DNA of 64,000 nt, from positions 5,394,001 through 5,458,000 of the forward strand of contig OZ038532.1 of NCBI GenBank assembly GCA_964036665.1, in the 5' to 3' direction. Source of the DNA: Gordius sp. MW1 (Eukaryota > Nematomorpha > Gordioida > Gordea > Gordiidae). Below the pieces are notes generated by a model. The model was not told the DNA's origin. It did not search any database and worked only from the letters and a program-made list of their open reading frames with translations. Within the stretch, counting starts at the first letter, position 1; every line of letters begins with the position of its first letter. The position numbers and the translations under genes are program-made. Shown here in pieces: positions 1-10,810 of the stretch.

Positions 1-1
1 A

Positions 2-472
2 AATACCCCCGGTTCAAGTCTTCATATGTTATTGTATGCGGGTATTGTTAAGTTCAATGATTATGCCATCACAAAGGTTTTGGCTAACCCATCTTGGACT
101 TCTTATCTTGAAAGCCTTAGAACTCTCCAAAACAAAGCAATCGTTCCTTGGAGAAGAGCTTGGTGTATAACACAAAATCCGATTGAAACTTACTGCAAAA
201 TGATGGTTGAGGCCGGCTTTGAAGAAAACAAAATAAATGTTAGTACAGTTCCTGATTCCATCCAAAAATATAGATACTGCTCGATGGATGAAATGCAACA
301 TATGTTTCAAGCTTGCTTCCCGAATTGTTTACAAAGTTTTAATGGTCTAGATACTTTAAAAGAAAAACTTTTCAGCGAGTTAGCTCATTACATTAGTGAG
401 TATGACGAATGGGAAAACGATGATAAACTTGTTGCCACTTTTCCCATAATTTACATAAATTATATTGTTTAA
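2..472 (+). CDS. JHAMT-like methyltransferase, 3' part only (copy 1)
   Basis: This is the C-terminal half of a class I SAM-dependent methyltransferase of the juvenile hormone acid methyltransferase type. The frame is open from base 2, upstream of the first Met at 26, and ends with a stop at 472. It aligns residue for residue with the C-terminal half of the intact copy at 18514-19410, for example ITQNPIETYCKMMVEAGFEE and the shared ending YINYIV. The SAM-binding half lies outside the window, so I cannot tell whether the gene is intact. An AATAAA at 540-545 lies 68 nt after the stop. The flank to about 750 is also homologous to the flank after copy 3, which points to segmental duplication. The substrate is unknown; juvenile hormone acid is only the family association. 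Confidence 0.8.
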   Translation, partial: NTPGSSLHMLLYAGIVKFNDYAITKVLANPSWTSYLESLRTLQNKAIVPWRRAWCITQNPIETYCKMMVEAGFEENKINVSTVPDSIQKYRYCSMDEMQHMFQACFPNCLQSFNGLDTLKEKLFSELAHYISEYDEWENDDKLVATFPIIYINYIV

Positions 473-539
473 CCATATTCTTATATGAAAATGGATAATC
501 AGAATCGATTCAATTACAAGTTTTTAATATGATTACCAC

Positions 540-545
540 AATAAA
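540..545 (+). terminator. Poly(A) signal of JHAMT-like copy 1
   Basis: AATAAA lies 68 nt downstream of the stop of the first JHAMT-like gene. The equivalent hexamer is present at the same relative place after the intact copy (19487-19492), so it is probably the functional cleavage signal. Confidence 0.5.
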
Positions 546-749
546 TTAAAAAAAAAACGATACTAGTTTTATTAATAGGTCAAAATTAGTGAGCAACCTT
601 GCAAGCTTTGCCTAATCAAAATAAAAAGGATATAAATTTTTGCATTATAAAATAGCCTCAATATCAATCGTGACATCTTTGAGAAGTTTACCAAGGCCAC
701 AACAAAAATATCTCTTTCTACTAGCTTAATTGGATGCTACATAAGAACA

Positions 750-2128
750 ACATATTAACCTTGATATCTTATAAAAATAAAGGCAAATTTATAAAACTTA
801 TATTGTTATAAGTTTTCACAAGTATCAATAGGCTTAAAGACGTTGAGTGTTCAAATTGAAAATTTTAAATATGACATATTTTTACATATTAATACATAGG
901 AGGGATCACAAATCATATATGTTTTTAGTAAAATTTAATTTAGTGTCCTTGCCATGCAAACTTTAACTTGCATTATAAAAATTGTCACTTCAAAAATGTG
1001 TATGATAATATTTTACCGTTTTAGACATTTAAAGTAGGCTCTTAGACTACATAGACTGCGCTTGTCATATGTTTCATATGGGAAAATGTGTACAATCAAA
1101 TCCACCATTTTGAATTTAACTATCTCCCATGTCTTTCTGAGTGTACCCCATTGTTAAAACAAAGTGAAAACTCTCCTAAATTTTTATTTTCGGACGGGCC
1201 CAGACGGGCACGATGATTGGATTCGGGCAATTCGGGCTTAATGAAATTTTTAGATAATGTATTAATTTGTTACTTTTATATTTGATTGATATGAAAATGC
1301 TAAAAGAGTTAAGAAGCTTGATTTCGCCATCCGTCCCTGAGTTATTTCTATAATTTTTGCCCAAACCACTTTATTTCCATCAAGTCCCTATCCCAAGCTA
1401 CTTTCATGGAAAGGATTGAAAAATTTATATTTATGCAGCCCTTTTAATGTTCGTAATTCAAATGTGCCTTCTCTATATAATACAAAAGCATCATGCCCAA
1501 ATTAACACAATGCATACAAATGTTAAATTTCATTCTAATATCATTTAAATTTTTTAACAAATCTTATTTGGTTCAAAGCTTTCCCGATTCGCCTTTATTA
1601 TTACCTTATTAATCGTTGCTATCGCTAAGCTATTACTTAGTTTATAATAATAAATTTCTATAACTTTCTTTTTTTGCTTTAAATCAAAAAAAATCCATAA
1701 ATTACATTTAAATTCTGTTAATAAATTATTGTTTTTTATTAAAAAAAAAGTAAGCTCAAGAGCACAGATTGACTAACTGAACTAATTTTATTCATTAAGA
1801 AGTTTCTTTATAGGGTAGGGGCTTAAACGGATTAACCCAAAAGGGGAGTATAATTATTTTATTTATTGTAAGATTATTTATAAATTATGTATACTTTAAA
1901 CTTAATTAAAAAATTGCTACATACAATTTTCATGGACATCGGCTGCATTTAATTAATATTTTGCTGTTATATAATTTGTAAATGTATTAACATGTTTGTA
2001 CCTAAATGCATTAGCAATTAGTTTATTAAAATACTGTGACCTAGATCCGTTTTGCAAGTGATAACAATATTTTAATTGAACTCTGGCCAAATATTTTAAA
2101 AAGACCAAATACTACGTTTTTATGACCT
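750..2128. other. AT-rich intergenic sequence with a hAT-like relic
   Basis: I see no gene here. Around 1185-1350 a short GC-richer patch (gacgggcccagacgggca, then repeated ttcgggc) resembles the GGCCCG-rich subterminal sequence of the hAT element at 52531-53797. It is probably a degraded family member. The rest is AT-rich without recognisable structure. Confidence 0.35.
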
Positions 2129-2733
2129 ACTAGCTGTGCCCGGCCAAGCGTTGCTTTGGCTCAGTCCTTAAGTGGTTAAATAAGTATAACCTATTAATAA
2201 GACTTATCTAAAATAAGGTCATATATGAAATAATTTATAATGTGAAAGGTCCTAATGCTAATGCAAATAAATATCCATAATATTTATTGAAGAGCGATAT
2301 AAAATATTTATTAATACATCTACAATGCTAAGGCAATAATCTGGCCAAATTTGGTGGCAATCGGTTGAGAACTTAAAAAAGTTATTAGCGCACAAAAAAA
2401 CGGCAGGATCCGTGGTATGAGGACATCTTCTCCAGTGAAAGGTCCAGTCAAAATCTAATAAAAAGGGGAGAAATGCTAACGGATTTTTAACAAATAAACT
2501 TTAAAAAAAAAAAAAAAAAAAGGGGAGAAATGCTAAAAGAAATATAAAATTATAGAATTTAAAAGGTGATTATACGCGAGTAAAATCAATGGGCTTTAAT
2601 GGTAATTGCTAAAAGTTATGAGTGGATAAATAGAAATAATACTAACTTTAATTATTCATGCAGAAAAGTAGTGAGGCGTTATAAAGAGGGTTGTAGGTTC
2701 GGGTAAAAGATGCTTCGCAGCTTAACTTCTTCT

Positions 2734-4368
2734 TTAGAAAGGAAGAAATTGCTGTAATGCTTGGGGATAGACAATATTTTTGGTCATGTTATTATCTGTG
2801 TAGATATACAAATTTTGTGGATTGCTGACGAGCGAACATGCAACATATAATTGCCCATGTGAAAAATAATCTGTTTCTAAATCTATACCACAAATTTCTA
2901 GATACTGGCCTTGAGCTTTGTTAATGGTAATAGCAAATGCGAGTTTAAAAGGAAATTGCAATCTTTTGAATTCAAATGGTAAATCTGTTGGAATCAAAGG
3001 GATCCGTGGTATGAGGACATCTTCTCCAGTGAAAGGTCCAGTCAAAATCGTGACCTCAACAACGTTGCACATTAAGCGTTTAATAGCAAGACGTGTGCCG
3101 TTGCAAAGTTTTGGCTGATTAACATTGCGCAACATCATAATCGGCACGCCAATTTTCAAATGCAAAACGTGTGGTGGTATACCTGGGAGATCTAGCGAAT
3201 TTAAAAATTCGAGCGGATAATTAACAGCGTCATCAGCAGTAACAACAGTGTCAACCGATTTGTAGGTAACTGGAGTGCCGTCAATTGTAGACAGAATGAG
3301 ATTGTTAAGTTCTTGGACGTCTTTATTCTTTGGGGCAAGAATAGCCCGTTGATGGAGCCATATTCGATCCTGATAATGGGTGTTAATATTTGGAAAAACT
3401 TTTTCTACCAAAGCTGTTTTGGACGACACAAAATGGTAGAAGTTGGTAGGAAATGAAATCCGTCCTGTGTTTATATCGACGGGCACGGTTCCGTTTCCAA
3501 TTTCTAACAATTGATGGGAGAATAACTCACATGCTTGCTCATTTTGTAACATTACACGCATATTAGTAGTTAAATTTAAGGTTTTGACATAAGGCCACAA
3601 AATAGAATATTTTAGGCAAGCATTGAGCTCATCAGCAGGGGTTGATCGAGGAAGCACTGGTAAAGTTTGCCTGAAATCTCCTGCAAGCAATAAAAATGCG
3701 CCACCAAATGGTCTGGAATCTCGCCGCAAATCTTGCAAAGAACGATCTAGAGCTTCGAGCCATTTTTTATGGGCCATTGTGCATTCATCCCAAACGATAA
3801 GTTTGCACCTTTCTAATACTTTACCCATTCCAGATGCTCGGGAAATGTTGCACATGGGAGTTTCGCTATAATGAATGTTTAAAGGCAATTTTAATGCTGA
3901 ATGAGCAGTTTTACCATCAGGCAACAATGTCGCAGCTATTCCGGAAGATGCAAGAGCCACGGCTATTTCATTTTGGGATCGAACAGTTGCAAGAAGTAAA
4001 GTAAGTAAAAATTTTTTACCAGTTCCGCCAGGAGCATCTAAGAAAAAAATATCTCCAGAACCTTTATTAACAGCTAATAATATTGTATCATAAATGGCTT
4101 TTTGTTGGAGTGTTAGCCTTGGAACATTAGAGCGCACATAAAACAAAAGATCTTCTTGGTTATAATTAAGTTCACGGTAGAATTCGGCATGTAATGGAGC
4201 GGCAGAAGAGCGATTAGGCGCAGGCATCCCCAATTGTATTAAAACTTTATTCCCGATTTGTAAGCATAAATCTTCAAGAATAATTAAAGTTTGATTATAA
4301 TGTGACATTTGAGGCATGTTAATGATAGGATGTGAAGTACTATTCCGATGAATAATATCTTCTGCCAT
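2734..4368 (-). CDS. Helitron Pif1-like helicase segment, open frame 544 aa
   Basis: This is the longest intact frame of the Helitron, a superfamily 1 Pif1-like 5'-3' DNA helicase. Walker A lies at residues 111-122 (DAPGGTGKKFLL). Walker B is at about 189-201 (KLIVWDECTMAHK), and the GDFRQTLPVLP motif at about 230-240 is typical of Pif1/Helitron helicases. The residue after the P-loop lysine is Lys where Thr or Ser normally coordinates Mg-ATP, which predicts loss of ATPase activity. The Met at 4368 is internal to the original polyprotein and not its real start. It is a transposon fragment, not a host helicase. Confidence 0.8.
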   Translation of the reverse strand: MAEDIIHRNSTSHPIINMPQMSHYNQTLIILEDLCLQIGNKVLIQLGMPAPNRSSAAPLHAEFYRELNYNQEDLLFYVRSNVPRLTLQQKAIYDTILLAVNKGSGDIFFLDAPGGTGKKFLLTLLLATVRSQNEIAVALASSGIAATLLPDGKTAHSALKLPLNIHYSETPMCNISRASGMGKVLERCKLIVWDECTMAHKKWLEALDRSLQDLRRDSRPFGGAFLLLAGDFRQTLPVLPRSTPADELNACLKYSILWPYVKTLNLTTNMRVMLQNEQACELFSHQLLEIGNGTVPVDINTGRISFPTNFYHFVSSKTALVEKVFPNINTHYQDRIWLHQRAILAPKNKDVQELNNLILSTIDGTPVTYKSVDTVVTADDAVNYPLEFLNSLDLPGIPPHVLHLKIGVPIMMLRNVNQPKLCNGTRLAIKRLMCNVVEVTILTGPFTGEDVLIPRIPLIPTDLPFEFKRLQFPFKLAFAITINKAQGQYLEICGIDLETDYFSHGQLYVACSLVSNPQNLYIYTDNNMTKNIVYPQALQQFLPF

Positions 4369-5424
4369 GTGTGCTTTATATTTATCTTATAAAGATTAAG
4401 GATTTGACGGAGAGCATGAAGTCAATATAATCGCAAATAATGCACGGATTTGTTTTGGATTTGTAGTATGACACGCTTCACTGATGCATTCATCCCCATG
4501 ATTATCGTGTTCTAATGTTCTAATAGATGCATAGCTTGGCATGCACTGCGGAAAGTGGGATGTACAACACCGTCGACCACTTTTAACTCTTGGAAACATG
4601 TAGGACCACGTACATTAATTAAAAGCATGCGAAGAAAGAAACATTCATCTTGATTGGGATGGATAGTGTATAGTCGGCCTATCGCATCATCTTCGAATAT
4701 GTCAGGGTGTCCATCGACACGCTTTCCACGTTTGCGACGGCAAAACGATCTGCTACGCGAATTCCATGTGTAGTAGGTAGGTACCTCTGAATAGAGCAGC
4801 GTCTGCGCAAAAACATCATGTTGGCATAGCTTGAAGAAAGCTGTGAGCGTTGTGTCGGGGGGGTTTAAGGCGATTTGTTGGACATAAGCATTTGTAAAAT
4901 AAACTCGCTGCCCATTTTCTAGATGCACGGCTAAGTGAACCACAGCAGGACTACGGTCATGTATGGGGAGGGATAGAATACGCCACACAGCTTCATTACT
5001 GCTAATGTATCTTCCAGCCTGATACTGTGCGATTTCATCGGTGTGAAGGTTCCCTAATTGGGCTATGCTATCTGGTTGAAGTGAAAACTGCCATATCACT
5101 GCCTTTGTTTACGTATTTACAAATATATTTGATGGATTTAACGGAGTTACAATACTCAACGTTGATGTGAGCTTTGTATAAATTTAAGAGCAGAGGACTA
5201 TATGGAACAACCCATCGGTTGTCCACCTCGACTGTTGCCATTGCGTATGGGGATGGTTGCTACGTTACCACCATCTTCTATTGATCTTCTTTTGTACAAA
5301 GGGTATCCATCGTTGCCGGTAATTGTATTGCATACTAAGCTTCGAGGATATCGCTTTGAGCATTTGCCGTCTATCATGCATGGCGATCTTGGATTAAGTG
5401 TTCCGCAAGGGCCGTGTATCATAT

Positions 5425-6783
5425 TTATGTAACAATTTGGTACAAATCGTTATCTAAGTTGGGGTCGGGAATTTCAGCAGTTATTAAAGCGTCGATTTGG
5501 TTTGACGTAATCTTGCTATATAGCCATATGAGTATATGGGCATGAGGCAAACCTCTCTTTTGCCATTCGACTGAATACATCCAGCAACGCACAGACCCAA
5601 ATACCTCATGCTTAACAATGAGATTAATCATTGATTTAAGTTTTTGCCGGAAAACACGGGCGGTAATGTCATGCCTATCGAGAGGTAATTGACCAGGAAA
5701 CAAAAGGTCTTTTATGTCGTCCCACGCTGGGTTGCATGTAAAAGTTATAAATAGGTCCGAACGACCGTATTTACGAACATACGCAATTGAATCTTGAGCG
5801 TATTCATGCATATGGCGTGGACTTACTGTATAAGATGAAGGCAAAATGGTTAATCTCCCAACGTTACTGGTATTAGAGTCGTTACGAAGAGCATCTCGCA
5901 AATGGATATATTCTTCTGAGAGAAGTTTAGTCTGATTTAAGCGGATGTATAGCAAACGCTCCGATTCAATTTTGGCATACATATCCACGATGTATTGGTG
6001 GAATAATTGCCGGCATTTTAAAATAAAATTGTCCCCGTCCGCTCGAATCATTATTCTGTATGAATAATAGTTCATAGCGCTGCATTTTGAGTTTGTAGGT
6101 TCGCCATTGATTGGATTTATCATCTTAACGTTAAAGTGATATCCGTCAGCACCATCCCAAAATATAATTGGATATTTTAGGGGGTCATAGCAGCGATGAG
6201 TATCAGAAACTTTTGTCAAAGCATTGTTTCTCCTATGAAGCACAATGTCTCTAGGTTGAAATTGATCCCCAACTATAACAATGGCGACTTCATGTGTAGT
6301 TGGGGCATTAAATATTCTCCCATGTTCTCCCGGAGGAGTTTTGTCAGCATGAATGACTATTTTGTGGGTATCTGAAGGCATTATGTCCAGTGCAGTTTTG
6401 AATAAACGCACTAAATTATTATTTGCATGAAGCAGCAACTGAAGCTGTGAAACTATGGATCTTTTTAAACCGCTAAAAATGTCGAGGCGTGTACCTAATT
6501 CTATCTCATCATCTCCGATAAAATATAGTTGTAGGAACTGTTGCCCTTCTAGCAATGGAAGGAGGGAGCCGGCTTTATGATGACCTTTTACCTTGAATGT
6601 AGGCATGAATTGTGTGGTTACAACATCAGCGCCAAACGACGTCATTTGGAAACAGGAGTTGTATTTCCTGATGTTAGATAGAAAATGTTTAGAATCAGTG
6701 GTATAACCAGCCAGCAATGTTTTTAATGGCTCAGGCGGTTCTGCAAGGTGAGGCAGTTTAACTTTTCCGGCTGCGCAACACAT
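5425..6783 (-). CDS. Helitron Rep (HUH nuclease) segment, open frame 452 aa
   Basis: This holds the Helitron-like N domain followed by the HUH endonuclease region that nicks and religates DNA in rolling-circle transposition. It starts inside the conserved GMCCAAGKVKLP region and ends just past the HUH motif (PHAHILIWL), where a frameshift moves the protein into the next frame (MIHGPCGTLNP). The first Met is not the native start. The catalytic tyrosines lie downstream in another frame, so this piece alone cannot act. Confidence 0.75.
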   Translation of the reverse strand: MCCAAGKVKLPHLAEPPEPLKTLLAGYTTDSKHFLSNIRKYNSCFQMTSFGADVVTTQFMPTFKVKGHHKAGSLLPLLEGQQFLQLYFIGDDEIELGTRLDIFSGLKRSIVSQLQLLLHANNNLVRLFKTALDIMPSDTHKIVIHADKTPPGEHGRIFNAPTTHEVAIVIVGDQFQPRDIVLHRRNNALTKVSDTHRCYDPLKYPIIFWDGADGYHFNVKMINPINGEPTNSKCSAMNYYSYRIMIRADGDNFILKCRQLFHQYIVDMYAKIESERLLYIRLNQTKLLSEEYIHLRDALRNDSNTSNVGRLTILPSSYTVSPRHMHEYAQDSIAYVRKYGRSDLFITFTCNPAWDDIKDLLFPGQLPLDRHDITARVFRQKLKSMINLIVKHEVFGSVRCWMYSVEWQKRGLPHAHILIWLYSKITSNQIDALITAEIPDPNLDNDLYQIVT

Positions 6784-7119
6784 TCCAGTCGTTTCTCAGC
6801 AAATTTCAAGGCATTGCAATGAGGACACACAATAGACATAGTACCAATGAGAACATGGCGACGTAAACTATCAATATTAGATGGGTAAGAAAATGCTAGG
6901 CGGTTGCCTGCGGGTAATGGCTGAGCACCTGAAGGTGGCTGAGGCAGAGTTGCAGACTGTTGTAGTTCATTTTCAAGCTCAAGAGCACGCAATCGGCGCA
7001 CTCGATCCGTATTTCGTGTTTTACGTCCAATAGATGTTTTCTTGGGGCGCATGAATCTAAAGTCGATATACTAAGAAAATGAAAAATACATAAATAAGTC
7101 GAATTTTTTTTAAAGTAAA

Positions 7120-8065
7120 ACTTGTTTTTATTAAATGAAACTTTGTATGCTAAAAAATTATTAAAGTAAAAATGTAGTGTAATAATAGTATAATGTTTCC
7201 CTATGTATTAAAAACATTCAATAGTATTTTACAAAGATTAGTTTAAAGTTTGAAGTTTTAATCAAATATGGTTAAAAAGATATAACAAATTTAAATGTGG
7301 GGTAAAAAATACCATAGAAATGCTCTTAGTTTGGAAAAATATTTCTAATATAAAATTGTTAAGGTTACTTAAACAGCAGTGATTTCAGTTGTTTCTAATG
7401 CATGATGTGTTGTGTTCTTGGGTTTAGACTTTTTAGACTTTTCAGAAATATAAGTCAACATATGGAGAAATTATTTGTAATATCTTGAAGTGGGCTGTTT
7501 TTATTAAATGAAACTTTGTATGCTAAAAAATTATTAAAGTAAAAATGTAGTGTAATAAAATTGAGGTTACTTAAACAGCAGTGATTTCAGTTGTTTCTAA
7601 TACATGATGTGTTGTGTTGTTGGGTTTAGACTTTTCAGAAATATAAGGCAACATATGGAGAAATTATTTGTAATATCTTGAAGTGGGCTTAAAAAATTAT
7701 TAAAGCAAAAATGTAGTGTAATAAATTTGAGGTTACTTAAACAGCAGTGATTTCAGTTGTTTCTAATGCATGATGTGTTGTGTTCTTGGGTTTAGACTTT
7801 TTAGACTTTTCAGAAATATAAGGCAACATATGGAGAAATTATTTGTAATATCTTGAAGTGGGCTGTTTTTATTAAATGAAACTTTGTATGCTAAAAAATT
7901 ATTAAAGTAAAAATGTAGTGTAATAAAATTGAGGTTAGTTAAACAGCAGTGATTTCAGTTGTTTCTAATGCATGATGTGTTGTGTTCTTGGGTTTAGACT
8001 TTTTAGAAATATAAGCCAACATATGGAGAAATTATTTGTAATCTTGAAGTGGGCTGTTTTTATTA
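7120..8065. repeat. Tandem repeat, about 4 units of 170-195 bp
   Basis: Four tandem units share aaatgaaactttgtatgc, aaacagcagtgatttcag and catatggagaaattattt. Units differ by small deletions and start roughly at 7120, 7496, 7690 and 7862. The array lies inside the Helitron upstream of the transposase start and may have expanded after insertion. No coding potential is visible. Confidence 0.7.
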
Positions 8066-8169
8066 AATGAAACTTTGTACTCTTGATGCGCGCTTTGATT
8101 ATTATAACAATATTTTCACGTCAAACGTTTAGATACGTAAACCTTTAACAGAGCACGCGTCTTTTTTAT

Positions 8170-8880
8170 TAGAGATGCAGCGATACCACTATTTTATGCC
8201 GATACCGATACCAGCCGATACTTAAGATTTTTTTGCCGATACCGATACCATGCCGATACTTATAATAAAAAAAAATTTTATACTAAAAAATATATGCAAA
8301 TTGAATATTATAAATTAAGTCACATCCAAATTTTGGTAGATCAAAATTTTGACGATAAAACAATTGTAATTATAATTTATAATATAATATTAATTTATAA
8401 TAATAAATTTTGTTATTAATTAATTCAAAAGTATTGTGATTAATAGATCAAAAAAGAAATTTAAATTTTATTATGGTACACTTTATATTTTATTAATACA
8501 TAAATTTATTTTATAGCTGCTGACACAACAAAATAACTCCATAGTGTATCTAAAGAATCCATCTAAGGCTTAATATATAATAATTTTTAAAATAAAACAA
8601 TATTTACTTAAAAGCGCAGTTATTCGGAACAGATGGTTAATGAGTTTATTATACTCCACATAGAAATATTTATAGCCAATCAAATGAAACAATTTTCAAA
8701 AAATTTAAAAAGTCCTCTATTTTTTAATGGTAGGAGATACTATAAATATTATTTTTTGAGTTTCATATTGAAAAAGGTATCGGCTTGGTAATTGCCGATA
8801 CTAGCAAAGTATCGGGCCGATTCTTTTGGCAAGGTATCGGCGCCGATACCATGCCGATACTTGGTATCGGTGCATCTCTA
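8170..8880. mobile_element. hAT MITE with CGATAC subterminal repeats
   Basis: The element is 711 bp. Its ends read TAGAGATGCAGCGATACC and GGTATCGGTGCATCTCTA, which are inverted repeats. It is flanked by a perfect 8-bp duplication TTTTTTAT (8162-8169 and 8881-8888). Ends beginning TAGAGATGCA and an 8-bp duplication are diagnostic of the hAT superfamily. Repeated gccgataccgatac motifs fill both subterminal regions and the AT-rich interior has no ORF. It is nested in the Helitron, so it inserted later. Confidence 0.9.
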
Positions 8881-9260
8881 TTTTTTATATTATAAAATTT
8901 TTGATGTTTTACGGTTTTTAATTATTTAGTTGTAACAGATATATATATAATGTAAAAAATAACCCAAAGGAGAATAAAAATAGTGAAATATGTGGCAAAA
9001 GATTAGTAGAAAAACATTTAAAACTATGAGCACAACTCTAACATAAAATAATAATCGAGATAAGCGTTGTAGCTGACGTCCGCTAGATGGCGGTAACCAA
9101 ATTAAAAAACATGGTTCCCGCTGTCGCAGGTTGATAAAAAGTATCTATAAACCATCTACAATGCTAAGGCAATAATCTGGCCAAATTTGGTGGCAATCGG
9201 TTGAGAACTCTAAAAGTTATTAGCGTACAAAAAAACGGGACTTAGATTTTTATATATAGA

Positions 9261-9400
9261 CTAGCTGTGCCCGGCCAAGCGTTGCTTTGGCTCAGTCCGT
9301 AAGTGGTTAATTAAGTATAAGCTATTAATAAGACTTATCTAAAATGGGGTCATATATGAAATAATTTATAATGTGAAAGGTCCGAATGATTTTATGAACC
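9261..9400 (-). mobile_element. 3' end of a second Helitron, abutting the first
   Basis: About 125 bp from 9261 match the sequence after 2130 (ctagctgtgcccggccaag, then ggtcatatatgaaataat). On the minus strand this is the 3' end of another Helitron copy, ending CTAG directly against the 5' TC of the full element. Its remaining part beyond about 9400 is not recognisable. Confidence 0.6.
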
Positions 9401-9789
9401 CACTATTTTTAGTATATATTTATATAATAAGACAAACCAAATGCAAATTCTGTTTTAGTCATCAAATCCGACTAAAATTAAATGTTTTTGAAAAAATTGC
9501 TTATTAATGCTGTTACTTATTATACAATAATACCATTATTTTATTTTTCTAGTTGGCTGATTTATTTGAAATACAATTTTCTTTAATATAATAAAATAAT
9601 TAATTGAAGGATGGATAATTATTAAAAATATGCTTCTATGATCGACCACGTGATAATAATGACAAAAACTGCATAATTTAAATTTTATTTATTTAATTTA
9701 AATAGTCTGTCAAACCCCAATAATTTTAACCGTATACTGTAACATTTTTATACTTTTAAATATCTAATTCAAGAAAACTTCAGCTTTGT

Positions 9790-10810
9790 ATGTATGACGT
9801 CATTATTGTATATGCCGCTAAAAATGAAACTGGACGGCAAATGTCAGATATTTTTAAAACAAAAAGGTATTTTAGGAATCTGAAAAAGCTATTTTACCCC
9901 TGGCCTATCTGGGCATCTACGGCTAATTTTTCGCTCGAATCGGATCTGAAGTTTCAGAATTTAGCCCTTTTTTAAAACCAAAAGGCCGAGAAATGTCCGA
10001 TATTTTTAAAACTAAAAGGAATTTTAGCAATCTGAAAAAGCTATTTTACACCTGGCCGCCCTGAGAACCTACGGGTAATGTTTCGCGCGAATCGGGCCGG
10101 TAGTTTCAGAATTTATTCTCATTTAAATATCTCATTTAATAAAAATTAATGATAAATAATGACATTTATATATAAATAGCATTTACTCAAAATAATCAAC
10201 GTTGGTCTATTTTATATTACATTTAAATTATATATACTTTCATCTTTCTCATTTAAAATATCTCATTTAATGATAATGAGAAAAATTCATCTTCTTCACC
10301 TATATATTTTCTCAAATAATCTATAATTTTATTTATTTCAGGTTAATTCATAAATTTTATGTTGTCACCGTTAAGAAAAGATGACGTTTAAGAAATTTAA
10401 TTCATAAATTTTATGTTGTCTTGTCACCGTTAAGAAAAGATGACGTTTAAGAAATTTAATTCATAAATTTTAGATTGTCACCGTTAAGAAAAGATGACGT
10501 TTAAGAAATTTAATTCATAAATTTTATGTTGTCACCGTTAAGAAAAGATTACGTTTTACAAACTACTATAAGTGATACACTTTTACTACAGAACCGTCTG
10601 TATATTCAAATTTTCGACGAACGCGAGGAGGTGCGTTTGATTGACATTTTATTGAACGTCAAAACGCATAAAACCCAATATCTCGAAAGTTAAAAGGAAT
10701 TTTAGGATTCTGAAAAAGCTATTTTACCCCTGGCCGCCCTGGGAACCTAGGGGTAAATTTTCGCGCGAATCGGGCCGGTAGTTTCAGAGATTAGCCCTTA
10801 CATACATATA
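9790..10810. repeat. Interspersed and tandem repeats
   Basis: Three copies of an approximately 115-bp unit (aatctgaaaaagctatttta, then gcgaatcgggcc, then agtttcagaatt) occur at about 9850-9970, 9995-10115 and 10695-10800. Between them, 10342-10560 holds four head-to-tail copies of a 54-57-bp unit (ttaattcataaattttatgt, ccgttaagaaaagatgac). No gene is visible. The short open frame at 9790 is just one of these repeats. Confidence 0.65.

Larger units (their letters stand above)
2734..7052 (-). pseudogene. Helitron RepHel transposase, multiply frameshifted
   Basis: Read on the minus strand, five open segments line up into a single Helitron Rep-helicase protein: 7052-6723 (N-terminus with a CPHC zinc-like motif), 6783-5425 (Helitron-like N domain and HUH nuclease), 5422-5198, about 5190-4512 and 4368-2734 (Pif1-type helicase). 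Frame changes occur near 6795, 5430, 5215 and 4510, with a further short gap before 4368. The HUH motif reads GLPHAHILIWL and the two-tyrosine motif reads YICKYVNKG (near 5100-5136). About 1,400 aa are recoverable across frames, the usual size for insect Helitrons. With several indels it cannot encode a working rolling-circle transposase unless the indels are sequencing errors. Confidence 0.85.
2130..9260 (-). mobile_element. Helitron, autonomous but decayed, with near-canonical ends
   Basis: On the minus strand the element begins TCTATATATAAAAATC at 9260 and ends CACAGCTAG at 2130, followed by T. This matches the Helitron pattern of a 5' TC and a 3' CTAG inserted between A and T. It carries a broken Rep/helicase gene at 2734-7052, a 4-copy tandem repeat at about 7120-8065 and a nested hAT MITE at 8170-8880. 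Immediately beyond 9260 the 3' end of another Helitron copy starts (9261 onward repeats the sequence after 2130), so two copies abut. A 49-bp piece of the helicase (2999-3048) is duplicated at 2406-2454 next to a second copy of the 5'-terminal sequence (about 2317-2400), showing internal rearrangement. Confidence 0.8.

Noticed and set aside
1176-1364. 62-aa minus-strand frame
   Set aside because: It covers a GGGC-rich transposon relic and has no family signal.
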